64,000 nt of DNA from Siphonodentalium dalli (GCA_032622095.1 CP136063.1:266097426-266161425), one strand, 5' to 3'; shown: positions 11,023-21,977, counted from the stretch's first letter. Made by a program: numbers and translations. Notes: generated by a model from the sequence alone, not told the origin.

Positions 11023-13368
11023 AGAAGAATAGATGTCTCGTTAGAGTCACATCTAAAAATAGAATCTTTGGGTCTAAAATTGTTTGTACTAAAATATTCC
11101 CAAAATATCAAAACCCAAAAAAAAATTTCAAAACTTCAAAAATTTATTTTTTCCAAAAAATTTCAAAAACCCTAAAATTAATTTTTTCCACAAAAAAATT
11201 CAAAACTTCCAAAAAATTTTAAAACCCCAAAATTTCAAAAGAAAAAATTTCAAAACCCCTCAAAATTATTTCTCTAAAAAAAAGTTTAAATAAAAAATTT
11301 ATAACGAGTTTTTCGGTTTCTGATAATCTCGATATTAAAAAATATCGAATGTTAAATTATTTGCGCGTAATATCTTTCGTTATTTTTTTGTTCAAATATT
11401 TTTCATGAATTTATTAATCGATGTTTAGAAATATCTTTATACCAATTATATGTGTATGGACAGTCGCTGTAATGTTGGACATTGTGACCAACGGTATGAA
11501 TGCATACATTCCAGTGTTTAACGGACGCAGTTCATATAATTGTCATACCTGAAAATAGACACCATTACTTTTTACATAAATAATAAAGAGCGTTTATTCT
11601 TTACTTATCTCTATATGAAGTTATTGAGTATATGACAGGCGTGTATTTTCGTCAATTATTGGAAGTATTCAAATGTACTATGTTGAATCCCTAACGGTCG
11701 AAAATTGTAAGGCGAAATTACAACCCCCCAGAATGAACTGTCATATTGAATGAATGATGATTTAATCTCAGCCATTTTTACATGGAACATGAGCGATGTA
11801 CACGCAATCACACACGCCACATTGGTGTTAACAATGTGTCTTTCACACCTTTGCTTTACCAAATGAATTCTATTATTTCCCCGGTCACAGCTATATGGTA
11901 TTCAGAAAACATATCGATTTAATGTCAGAACAAACGGGGTTAGTATCAATTAAGGTTGATAAACTGTGTCATTCACATGATAATTAGTTAGCCAAAAACA
12001 TGCATACATATTACGTCAGGTCGTGAGACACTCAATTATACAAATTGCTTTGATCACATTGTTATAACAACATTACGTAATAACCCCTTATCACTCCAGT
12101 CACACTTACGATTATTTTGTATGCCGAAAACTCCAGGTAGCACCGATGATGTAACATTATATCACTGCTATTGTGCCAATGATAAATTCAGACATGTTCT
12201 ATGTTTAGAAAAGAAAAGTTACCTATAATTCTGCTGTGGTTAAGCAGTCCATTATTTAGGGCATACCTGTATGTAGGCCTACCAGTGGATGAATAGTCTG
12301 CCGGAGAAGTACTGTGTAGACAGGTCTTGTCGGTAAGAGAGTCAGACGAGTAGTGAAGGCTCGGCTATTAAAACATAGTAATGCGATAGCGAACATCAAA
12401 CGAGTCTGCGCACGCATATTTGTCAAAGGATACAAGGGCAGTCATTGGTCAATTTATCCCCGGTGTCAGCTCAGTACCCAATCGGGACGAAGCCGAAGGT
12501 CAACTCATTTTTTTCGCTCATTATAGTACGTCACTTGGACATTTTATCAGTTTATCACGTGATCACTAAATGTGGCAATCGGGTATCCACCACTGCCTGC
12601 AATTTATTATTTATAATAATTTGACTCATTGATCTCACGTAAATAATACTCTTAGTTGTTCCAATAAAATAGTTATCAAATTCGATCACCAATAGATTTG
12701 ACTGTGGAATATAATGACCTTTAACTTATTTATCGATCTATGTTAGAACATGGTCTTAACAAAAAAACTTGACCATAACAAAAATTACCTTACATTTATG
12801 CATGAATCTAATTAGACCATGCGTAAATATTGTCAGCTTATCGTCTGATGAGCAAATCCGATGTTTATCAAAAATAGTACAACTTCCAGTTGGTAATTAC
12901 TCTTACGAATGAAGAGCGTTGAACATATACGAAATTACTACACGAATGAACTGAAATTTATATTTCACATCTTACCAACAACAGATACAGACATAGTCAT
13001 AGTGTTATACTATCTTACATGTACACACGCTATGACATCATTCGAAGGGGCAATACACTCAAGGAGTTAAAGTGACACGAAACAAGGGACGTGATGCAAT
13101 ATTGGTGTTTGAATATTAAAAGGAACACAAGACACTCTAAAGGGACACTCATTATGAATGAATGTTAACAATACAAGCGCAGTGGTTGAAAGTTAAAATG
13201 ACAGATCAATATTTAAGGGTCAAATTTTCGGGGCACTTAATGCACCTTTTATCATTACGTATCGTTTCTCACTCTACAATTCCCAATAATCCACACACTC
13301 TCTCCCTCCCCCAGCTTATAGATATATAACGAAAACGAGAATATCATGTTGATGAAGTTTATTGAAAT

Positions 13369-15067
13369 TTAATCGTCCGAATTGTCATCACTTTCGCCAG
13401 AAGTGTCATATGTTACGTCCATGAATTTTTCTAGCATCGGTTTGTACTTTAATATTGACATTTTCACTGCATCACGTTCTCCATAACCATTATTCAAATA
13501 TTTGTCGACTTTATCCATGACTCTGTTGTGCAGAGTCCCATTGCGCAGCTGCAGATACGATACTATTGTCCAAGCATAATCAGTCATAAAGTGTATCATA
13601 TCTTTACTTTTAAGGTCCTTGTCAGCTTGTTCTTTTGCTTCTGCGTCTTTCGAGCCATTTTCCTTATACGTGTCCACTTTATCACTCCATTCCTCACGTG
13701 TTTTATCTCTACTTTCATCACGCAAACTTTTGAAGTATTCATCTTCATTCAATTTAATTTCCTTATTCTGACTATCATCCGGGTCCTCAGTTAATTTTCG
13801 TTTTAACTTATTTTCTTGACACCAGTTTTTTACGTGTCTCTGAACATCATAATGATCTGCGAACAAAAGCCCGCATTCATTACAAGGGTACGACATGTCT
13901 TCTTGAATGTCTCTGTTTTGATGGTTCTTCTTATTAATTTCATCCAGCTCACCAGGTGGCCGTATGTCGTTAGTATAGTCATTATGTTGACCCTGGGGCA
14001 CAATATAATTATATGTTATGCCCTTCTGTTGACCGGGGAGTTCTCTGTCATCGTATTTCATCGCATTCTGTTGACCCTGGGTCTCAGTGTCTTTTGTATG
14101 TTTTTTCATCCCATTCTGTTCATCTGGGTGTTCTCTGTCTTTTTGGAGATTATATTTCATGCCATTCCATTCACCCCTATGTTGGTTCGTGTCCTCTTTT
14201 AGTACATTCTGTCGCAGACGTAATGTGTCCGGTGTTGCGGCTTTTAAATCCACCAGTAGGTAACCGTACGGTTCACTCGTCGCTTCCGAAAACTCTCGAA
14301 CCATACGCTGAGGACATTCAGGATACATCTGTCTTGATAATGTTGAAATTAATCCCTTGTCGATTGGGTTATTGAACAATACCAAATATTGACAATTTCG
14401 TCGTTGCGTTGGATCTTTGTTGTAGTAGAAATTCTGGTTCAAACTTATCAAAGATAAGTTCAAATGGTGACTTCCTTCGGAATGCAAATCATTAACTCTC
14501 TGGTCTTTTGATGAAGTTTGCATCAAGTCATCGAGTATAACTAGATTTTTATACCGGGGGTTGATAAGCGAATCCAAGTTTGCTGGTATTCCTCGTATAA
14601 AGTTGACCTGAGGGGTGACGGTATACTTTAATTCGTCATATAGGGGCTGCCAATATTTATAAAACCATATTATTCTGTCAGGTGCGGGTGATATTTTTGA
14701 GGCAGACTTTTGTAGTAAGGTTTTCACGAAGTATGTCTTACCACAAGATGTCGGTCCGCTTACACATGCCGTGAATGGATGCTTGAAAATAAAATCTTCA
14801 TGGACATTGGCCATTGGATCATCAAAGCAGGATGTTATGTCGCTTTGTTGCTGTGTCCCCTGCTGGTGTTGTAGTATCTGGTGTTGCTGTAATGGCTGTT
14901 GTTGTGGCTGATGATACTGCTGCCTGTTGCTGCTACGGTCTGTTGCTGTTGCTTGGTGCTGCTGCTGTGGGTGTCGGTTAACAAACTCAGTGTGCTTAGA
15001 TTGTACATGTCATCAAATCATGGTTCCGCACATACCCCCTAGAGCAAATTGAACACTGGTGCTTCAT
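13369..15067 (-). pseudogene. Left-arm copy of the zinc-finger/P-loop ATPase, frameshifted in the first finger
   Basis: This is the mirror copy of the right-arm gene, read outward toward the left end. Relative to its twin it lacks 2 bp at 15011/15012, inside the first zinc finger, so translation from the ATG at 15065-15067 runs into a stop after about two dozen codons. From the internal Met at 14812-14814 the frame is open for 481 residues and identical to the twin: Walker A GPTSCGKT at 20-27, Walker B ending in DD at 95-96, and the C2HC finger at 311-332. It could still yield an ATPase without the N-terminal finger and Gln-rich linker if translation began there. I call it a pseudogene with moderate certainty. 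The rest of the frame shows no decay, so the lesion looks recent. The polyadenylation signal is mirrored at 13358-13363. Confidence 0.65.
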
Positions 15068-15170
15068 TTATACTTGACTAAAATGTCTCGGTATATGGAT
15101 TTCCTTTATACAAATGTTCCTTATAACCTAAAAATATGTCATGTCCGTATGTTTGATAACTTTATGTAGA

Positions 15171-15336
15171 TGAAATAGTCTGCCGGAGAAGCACTGTGTA
15201 TACAGGGGAATCAACAGGTCTTGTCGTTAAGAGAGTCAGACGAGAAGTGAAGGCTTCACTTCTCGTCTGACTCTCTTAACGACAAGACCTGTTGATTCCC
15301 CTGTATACACAGTGCTTCTCCGGCAGACTATTTCAT
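15171..15336. repeat. Central inverted 83-bp repeats of the palindrome (with outer copies at 12290-12362 and 18146-18219)
   Basis: The innermost 83 bp of each arm contains GTCTGCCGGAGAAG and AAGAGAGTCAGACGAG. It recurs within the same arm and in the same orientation about 2.9 kb outward, at 12290-12362 (left) and 18146-18219 (right). The outer copies lack a 12-bp internal stretch. Each arm's ATPase cassette is thus bracketed by direct repeats, and the palindrome turns exactly at one of them. This may mark the recombination or template-switch site that made the palindrome. Confidence 0.65.
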
Positions 15337-15395
15337 CTACATAAAGTTATCAAACATACGGACATGACATATTTTTAGGTTATAAGGAACATTTG

Positions 15396-15402
15396 TATAA
15401 AG
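15396..15402 (+). promoter_or_regulatory. Candidate TATA box of the right-arm ATPase gene
   Basis: TATAAAG lies 37 nt before the ATG at 15439. The left arm carries the same sequence mirrored at about 15104-15110. The two genes would therefore be driven divergently from the palindrome centre. The site is judged by consensus and spacing only. Confidence 0.35.
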
Positions 15403-15438
15403 GAAATCCATATACCGAGACATTTTAGTCAAGTATAA

Positions 15439-17139
15439 ATGAAGCACCAGTGTTCAATTTGCTCTAGGGGGTATGTGCGGAACCATGATTTGATAAGACA
15501 TGTACAATCTAAGCACACTGAGTTTGTTAACCGACACCCACAGCAGCAGCACCAAGCAACAGCAACAGACCGTAGCAGCAACAGGCAGCAGTATCATCAG
15601 CCACAACAACAGCCATTACAGCAACACCAGATACTACAACACCAGCAGGGGACACAGCAACAAAGCGACATAACATCCTGCTTTGATGATCCAATGGCCA
15701 ATGTCCATGAAGATTTTATTTTCAAGCATCCATTCACGGCATGTGTAAGCGGACCGACATCTTGTGGTAAGACATACTTCGTGAAAACCTTACTACAAAA
15801 GTCTGCCTCAAAAATATCACCCGCACCTGACAGAATAATATGGTTTTATAAATATTGGCAGCCCCTATATGACGAATTAAAGTATACCGTCACCCCTCAG
15901 GTCAACTTTATACGAGGAATACCAGCAAACTTGGATTCGCTTATCAACCCCCGGTATAAAAATCTAGTTATACTCGATGACTTGATGCAAACTTCATCAA
16001 AAGACCAGAGAGTTAATGATTTGCATTCCGAAGGAAGTCACCATTTGAACTTATCTTTGATAAGTTTGAACCAGAATTTCTACTACAACAAAGATCCAAC
16101 GCAACGACGAAATTGTCAATATTTGGTATTGTTCAATAACCCAATCGACAAGGGATTAATTTCAACATTATCAAGACAGATGTATCCTGAATGTCCTCAG
16201 CGTATGGTTCGAGAGTTTTCGGAAGCGACGAGTGAACCGTACGGTTACCTACTGGTGGATTTAAAAGCCGCAACACCGGACACATTACGTCTGCGACAGA
16301 ATGTACTAAAAGAGGACACGAACCAACATAGGGGTGAATGGAATGGCATGAAATATAATCTCCAAAAAGACAGAGAACACCCAGATGAACAGAATGGGAT
16401 GAAAAAACATACAAAAGACACTGAGACCCAGGGTCAACAGAATGCGATGAAATACGATGACAGAGAACTCCCCGGTCAACAGAAGGGCATAACATATAAT
16501 TATATTGTGCCCCAGGGTCAACATAATGACTATACTAACGACATACGGCCACCTGGTGAGCTGGATGAAATTAATAAGAAGAACCATCAAAACAGAGACA
16601 TTCAAGAAGACATGTCGTACCCTTGTAATGAATGCGGGCTTTTGTTCGCAGATCATTATGATGTTCAGAGACACGTAAAAAACTGGTGTCAAGAAAATAA
16701 GTTAAAACGAAAATTAACTGAGGACCCGGATGATAGTCAGAATAAGGAAATTAAATTGAATGAAGATGAATACTTCAAAAGTTTGCGTGATGAAAGTAGA
16801 GATAAAACACGTGAGGAATGGAGTGATAAAGTGGACACGTATAAGGAAAATGGCTCGAAAGACGCAGAAGCAAAAGAACAAGCTGACAAGGACCTTAAAA
16901 GTAAAGATATGATACACTTTATGACTGATTATGCTTGGACAATAGTATCGTATCTGCAGCTGCGCAATGGGACTCTGCACAACAGAGTCATGGATAAAGT
17001 CGACAAATATTTGAATAATGGTTATGGAGAACGTGATGCAGTGAAAATGTCAATATTAAAGTACAAACCGATGCTAGAAAAATTCATGGACGTAACATAT
17101 GACACTTCTGGCGAAAGTGATGACAATTCGGACGATTAA
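15439..17139 (+). CDS. Zinc-finger/P-loop ATPase, A32/FtsK-HerA packaging type (right-arm copy, intact)
   Basis: The 566-residue frame is uninterrupted. Residues 5-26 form a C2H2 finger (C5, C8, H21, H26), followed by a Gln/His-rich linker at about 35-80. The ATPase domain spans about 86-300: Walker A GPTSCGKT at 105-112, Walker B NLVILDD with acidic pair at 180-181, GSHH at 199-202, and a Gln sensor in LISLNQN near 212. Residues 295-375 hold about five degenerate repeats of 14-20 residues around an NGMKYN-like core. A second finger is C2HC (C396, C399, H412, C417). The C-terminus is charged and ends in an acidic tail. Known: this ATPase class packages DNA in viruses, and Polintons and adintoviruses carry a member. 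Assignment to that lineage is inference from motif and element structure. The ATG at 15439 is chosen because the first finger starts right after it. A TATAAAG lies 37 nt upstream and an AATAAA 6 nt after the stop. Confidence 0.75.
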   Translation: MKHQCSICSRGYVRNHDLIRHVQSKHTEFVNRHPQQQHQATATDRSSNRQQYHQPQQQPLQQHQILQHQQGTQQQSDITSCFDDPMANVHEDFIFKHPFTACVSGPTSCGKTYFVKTLLQKSASKISPAPDRIIWFYKYWQPLYDELKYTVTPQVNFIRGIPANLDSLINPRYKNLVILDDLMQTSSKDQRVNDLHSEGSHHLNLSLISLNQNFYYNKDPTQRRNCQYLVLFNNPIDKGLISTLSRQMYPECPQRMVREFSEATSEPYGYLLVDLKAATPDTLRLRQNVLKEDTNQHRGEWNGMKYNLQKDREHPDEQNGMKKHTKDTETQGQQNAMKYDDRELPGQQKGITYNYIVPQGQHNDYTNDIRPPGELDEINKKNHQNRDIQEDMSYPCNECGLLFADHYDVQRHVKNWCQENKLKRKLTEDPDDSQNKEIKLNEDEYFKSLRDESRDKTREEWSDKVDTYKENGSKDAEAKEQADKDLKSKDMIHFMTDYAWTIVSYLQLRNGTLHNRVMDKVDKYLNNGYGERDAVKMSILKYKPMLEKFMDVTYDTSGESDDNSDD

Positions 17140-17144
17140 ATTTC

Positions 17145-17150
17145 AATAAA
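17145..17150 (+). terminator. Polyadenylation signal AATAAA of the right-arm ATPase gene
   Basis: AATAAA begins 6 nt after the TAA stop at 17137-17139. The very short 3' UTR suits a compact viral or Polinton gene. The mirrored copy for the left gene is at 13358-13363. Confidence 0.5.
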
Positions 17151-19435
17151 CTTCATCAACATGATATTCTCGTTTTCGTTATATATCTATAAGCTGGGGG
17201 AGGGAGAGAGTGTGTGGATTATTGGGAATTGTAGAGTGAGAAACGATACGTAATGATAAAAGGTGCATTAAGTGCCCCGAAAATTTGACCCTTAAATATT
17301 GATCTGTCATTTTAACTTTCAACCACTGCGCTTGTATTGTTAACATTCATTCATAATGAGTGTCCCTTTAGAGTGTCTTGTGTTCCTTTTAATATTCAAA
17401 CACCAATATTGCATCACGTCCCTTGTTTCGTGTCACTTTAACTCCTTGAGTGTATTGCCCCTTCGAATGATGTCATAGCGTGTGTACATGTAAGATAGTA
17501 TAACACTATGACTATGTCTGTATCTGTTGTTGGTAAGATGTGAAATATAAATTTCAGTTCATTCGTGTAGTAATTTCGTATATGTTCAACGCTCTTCATT
17601 CGTAAGAGTAATTACCAACTGGAAGTTGTACTATTTTTGATAAACATCGGATTTGCTCATCAGACGATAAGCTGACAATATTTACGCATGGTCTAATTAG
17701 ATTCATGCATAAATGTAAGGTAATTTTTGTTATGGTCAAGTTTTTTTGTTAAGACCATGTTCTAACATAGATCGATAAATAAGTTAAAGGTCATTATATT
17801 CCACAGTCAAATCTATTGGTGATCGAATTTGATAACTATTTTATTGGAACAACTAAGAGTATTATTTACGTGAGATCAATGAGTCAAATTATTATAAATA
17901 ATAAATTGCAGGCAGTGGTGGATACCCGATTGCCACATTTAGTGATCACGTGATAAACTGATAAAATGTCCAAGTGACGTACTATAATGAGCGAAAAAAA
18001 TGAGTTGACCTTCGGCTTCGTCCCGATTGGGTACTGAGCTGACACCGGGGATAAATTGACCAATGACTGCCCTTGTATCCTTTGACAAATATGCGTGCGC
18101 AGACTCGTTTGATGTTCGCTATCGCATTACTATGTTTTAATAGCCGAGCCTTCACTACTCGTCTGACTCTCTTACCGACAAGACCTGTCTACACAGTACT
18201 TCTCCGGCAGACTATTCATCCACTGGTAGGCCTACATACAGGTATGCCCTAAATAATGGACTGCTTAACCACAGCAGAATTATAGGTAACTTTTCTTTTC
18301 TAAACATAGAACATGTCTGAATTTATCATTGGCACAATAGCAGTGATATAATGTTACATCATCGGTGCTACCTGGAGTTTTCGGCATACAAAATAATCGT
18401 AAGTGTGACTGGAGTGATAAGGGGTTATTACGTAATGTTGTTATAACAATGTGATCAAAGCAATTTGTATAATTGAGTGTCTCACGACCTGACGTAATAT
18501 GTATGCATGTTTTTGGCTAACTAATTATCATGTGAATGACACAGTTTATCAACCTTAATTGATACTAACCCCGTTTGTTCTGACATTAAATCGATATGTT
18601 TTCTGAATACCATATAGCTGTGACCGGGGAAATAATAGAATTCATTTGGTAAAGCAAAGGTGTGAAAGACACATTGTTAACACCAATGTGGCGTGTGTGA
18701 TTGCGTGTACATCGCTCATGTTCCATGTAAAAATGGCTGAGATTAAATCATCATTCATTCAATATGACAGTTCATTCTGGGGGGTTGTAATTTCGCCTTA
18801 CAATTTTCGACCGTTAGGGATTCAACATAGTACATTTGAATACTTCCAATAATTGACGAAAATACACGCCTGTCATATACTCAATAACTTCATATAGAGA
18901 TAAGTAAAGAATAAACGCTCTTTATTATTTATGTAAAAAGTAATGGTGTCTATTTTCAGGTATGACAATTATATGAACTGCGTCCGTTAAACACTGGAAT
19001 GTATGCATTCATACCGTTGGTCACAATGTCCAACATTACAGCGACTGTCCATACACATATAATTGGTATAAAGATATTTCTAAACATCGATTAATAAATT
19101 CATGAAAAATATTTGAACAAAAAAATAACGAAAGATATTACGCGCAAATAATTTAACATTCGATATTTTTTAATATCGAGATTATCAGAAACCGAAAAAC
19201 TCGTTATAAATTTTTTATTTAAACTTTTTTTTAGAGAAATAATTTTGAGGGGTTTTGAATTTTTTTGTGGAAAAAATTAATTTTAGGGTTTTTGAAATTT
19301 TTTGGAAAAAATAAATTTTTGAAGTTTTGAAATTTTTTTTTGGGTTTTGATATTTTGGGAATATTTTAGTACAAACAATTTTAGACCCAAAGATTCTATT
19401 TTTAGAGGTGACTCTAACGAGACATCTATTCTTCT

Positions 19436-19826
19436 TCCCTGAATACTTTTGGAAGAACCCTACTTGAGAGAAATTCCATGCTCTCATATCTCTTCAAAAT
19501 ATAAGCCTCATAAAAAGACTATGCATATTCATAAGGTGTGCCTTTAAGAAGGTGTCTTATTCTATATGAACGAAATCATTTATTGTTATGGGTGAACACA
19601 TGTAATTATCATACTTGTTAAGTTTATCGCCTATTATTGTGTAATCTAATTTAATTACTGCTGTATATATAAACATGCATGTGTATATGAAATGAACAAT
19701 GATGAATGTGATATCCAAAGATGTGCACATACATGTAGTGTATATACGTTTATAGTGTACATAGTGTATATACGTTTTGCTTGTTTCACTGTTATGTGAC
19801 TTGTACAATAAATCAATCAATCAACA
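19436..19826 (+). pseudogene. LINE C-terminal fragment and 3' UTR, 3' part, beyond the insertion
   Basis: After the second TCCCTG copy the LINE frame resumes in phase with PEYFWKNPT, then one in-frame stop (about 19457), then EKFHALISLQNISLIKRLCIF up to about 19563. This matches the corresponding stretch of the 29565-30113 copy (KYISKHYWNPPSKNKFY). A 3' UTR of about 260 bp follows. It ends ACAATAAATCAATCAATCAA at about 19826, a polyadenylation-like signal and short tandem tail of the kind seen at LINE 3' ends. This confirms that the palindrome sits inside one older LINE copy. Confidence 0.7.
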
Positions 19827-19834
19827 AGTTTGTT

Positions 19835-20075
19835 TATAACTCGGATTACTTGGGAATTATGTTTTCAAATAGGATCTTCGCAAAGACGAAAGTTCACTGC
19901 ATATGATAACATAATGGTATTGGTTACCCGTTGTATCCTCACCGCAAATTGACAGTGTGAAGAAAAAAAATCTGTGTTTTTTTTCCAATTGCAAACTTCA
20001 ATAGGGAACAGATTATTTCCAGTTCTCAGTTTTATCAGGTATATGCATGAAATGAATTTTGACAATAGTTCTGAA
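19835..20075 (-). pseudogene. Second LINE C-terminal fragment, decayed
   Basis: The minus strand reads SKFISCIYLIKLRTGNNLF and then, after a frameshift, a degenerate YHYVIICSELSSLRRSYLK. This is the same C-terminal module as the neighbouring plus-strand LINE but a different copy, lying tail to tail against it. It has stops and shifts and no reverse transcriptase domain. Confidence 0.6.
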
Positions 20076-21649
20076 CGGCATTGTTATATGCCAAAATGTA
20101 CTTTCAATATTCTACACTTACATGTGAAAATTGACATTATACATATCTGTGACTCCACTTGTGATCTGGACGCCAGGACGACGTTCGCTCATTAACATTG
20201 AAATAACATGTCAATAACATTCCCATTGCAATGTTGTTTACGTCATCAAATGTAGCTTCGAGCGTTAAAGAAACCAGTTGTCAAATTGTTTCAGACTAAC
20301 TGTCATGTAATAGATTGACCACATGAGCCCTGTGGATGACATATTATTTGCTACCTATTGAAAATAGATTTTCGCATAAATATATTATAAGTGAGAACTT
20401 GAATGACAAAATGGAATTAGAATGCCCGCCTAACAATACCGTCCATCCCAGAGAGACATCCGACAGAGAAATAGCTCGCTTCCACACCGCCCACAAAAAC
20501 ACACCTTTGTATAGTGCTTATGAACCCCGCCTAATTAATTTCTTTATCGGTAGAGGCGCGCTGCCCATCTGCATACCAGGGGGGTCTATCACATTGAAAC
20601 ACAATAGATCAGCATGGGAGACTACAGTAATAGAGCTGTTGTTCTTCTGGTACGATATGAATGTATTGTTCGAGTCAAAAACTAGTTGCATATATATTGC
20701 GTATATATTCCACGCTATATACATCGCAAAACATATGTATTTCATGTTTGCGCACATCGACCTTTGTTTTTGAACAGAGCTATACCGGTGTATATGCTTA
20801 CAATTTTGTTCACGGCAAAGTCCACCTGCAACCCCCTCTAACATGAGCCGTGTCAAGGGGTGTGATTTTGTTGTCAGCCAAGGACTATTGTATATACCAA
20901 AAAAAAGATCGTCTATCGGAATGTTCTGTACAAAAGGAAATTCTCCTTCTATGTTATAAAACTGTTTTTAATCGGCTAAAGGACGCGCGATTGGACATTC
21001 GAAATTAAATGGTCTCGACCTTCTGGCTCGACCGTCTGGTTTCCGATTGACCAGTAGCTCGTCCATTAACCCTGACATATATATTATCTGATCATTTCCA
21101 GCCAATGAATCAATAATAAAAAATCAATTAATCCTGCTTTTGCTTTATCTGATTTTCTGTCTGTCGTCTGCTTGTGTTACATGAATACTTCTCCAAAATG
21201 ATTAATGGACCATTCCAATGTATACGTTTATAACTGAATGGGCAAATCCATTTAGAATAGCAGGATTAATAAACTGGCGTGTTGTATTTACAGGCAATCT
21301 CTGAATTGGGATAGACTAACATGTTGATGTTCTTAATTTGGATACAAAGTCGATGCACGTCAAAAAATAACAATGGATCAGTCTCCAAAACGTGTAGACG
21401 GAGAGTCTGTCTCGAGGCGATAAGATGATTGATGCCATATGAGATCAATACCCCACGAGCATCCTCAACGCATGGCCATCAATAAACTTAATGTATTATC
21501 ACATTATGAAGATAAAGTGATTTTTTTTCCTTTCTGAAGCAGAAATGCCCATCACCTCAATAAGCTTCTTCGATACGTAGTGACTATTATTGGCACAATT
21601 ATTACCGTAATGTTTATGTCAAAAAATGCGCCCGAATAAGGTAGTTAAT

Positions 21650-21835
21650 ACAGTAATGCTCTAAGTAATCGACTTCTTAACCACAGCAGAATTATGGGTA
21701 ACTTTTCAGGATTTAGTCGGAAATATGGTTTGTTGCCATTCACCGGAAAGCTCTCATCGAGAGCTTTCCGATGAATTGCAACAAGCCATATTTCCGACTA
21801 AATCCTGAAATTCTGCTGAATTTTCGACAGTCTAA
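21650..21835. mobile_element. Small MITE, copy with duplicated inverted core
   Basis: Left end TAATGCTCTAAGTAATCGAC. The core at 21697-21808 is an extra palindrome (TTCAGGATTTAGTCGGAAAT and its complement), with the loop at GAGAGCTTTCC. The right end is degraded. Confidence 0.6.
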
Positions 21836-21977
21836 GCCCATTGCTACATTCTACCAATGGGGATAGTGTATCGATAATAACTGATGGGTTTTATTCAATA
21901 AAATAAAACTTCGATGTATATAGTGATCGCGTCTCCGGACTATATGTATATCATACCCGCGGACACCGTGCTGTAAA

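Larger units (their letters stand above)
11023..19435. mobile_element. Palindromic Polinton-like element with 6-bp target duplication
   Basis: The sequence is one giant inverted repeat: left arm 11023-15252, centre base 15253, right arm 15254-19435. Matching positions sum to 30508 over most of the arms. Two indels shift this: a 50-bp A-rich segment present only on the left (about 11180-11250) and 2 bp missing on the left at 15011/15012. The ends read AGAAGAATAG and CTATTCTTCT. TCCCTG flanks both sides (11017-11022 and 19436-19441). The element interrupts a LINE reading frame. Each arm holds one outward-facing ATPase gene. Known: 6-bp duplications, AG...CT termini and long terminal inverted repeats are described for Maverick/Polinton elements. 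Inference: a derivative in which one end, carrying the ATPase, has been copied head to head. No polymerase, integrase, protease or capsid gene is visible, so it should be non-autonomous. An assembly foldback is unlikely because of the target duplication and the arm differences. Confidence 0.8.

Noticed and set aside
11023-11300. LTR retrotransposon ends
   Set aside because: The ends are inverted, not direct, repeats, and there is no primer-binding site, polypurine tract or RT in the element.
13528-14375. Open frames of 88, 128 and 120 codons antisense to the ATPase gene (and mirrored in the right arm)
   Set aside because: They lie fully within the conserved ATPase coding sequence on the opposite strand and have no recognisable domain.
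11023-19435. The palindrome as an assembly or sequencing foldback artefact
   Set aside because: Both outer ends carry matching termini and a 6-bp target duplication inside a LINE, and the arms differ by two indels. A foldback artefact would not create these.
20336-20773. Protein-coding gene of 145 codons
   Set aside because: No family is recognised. The opposite strand is open too (20518-20856) and the C-terminal part is biased by TATATA-rich sequence.
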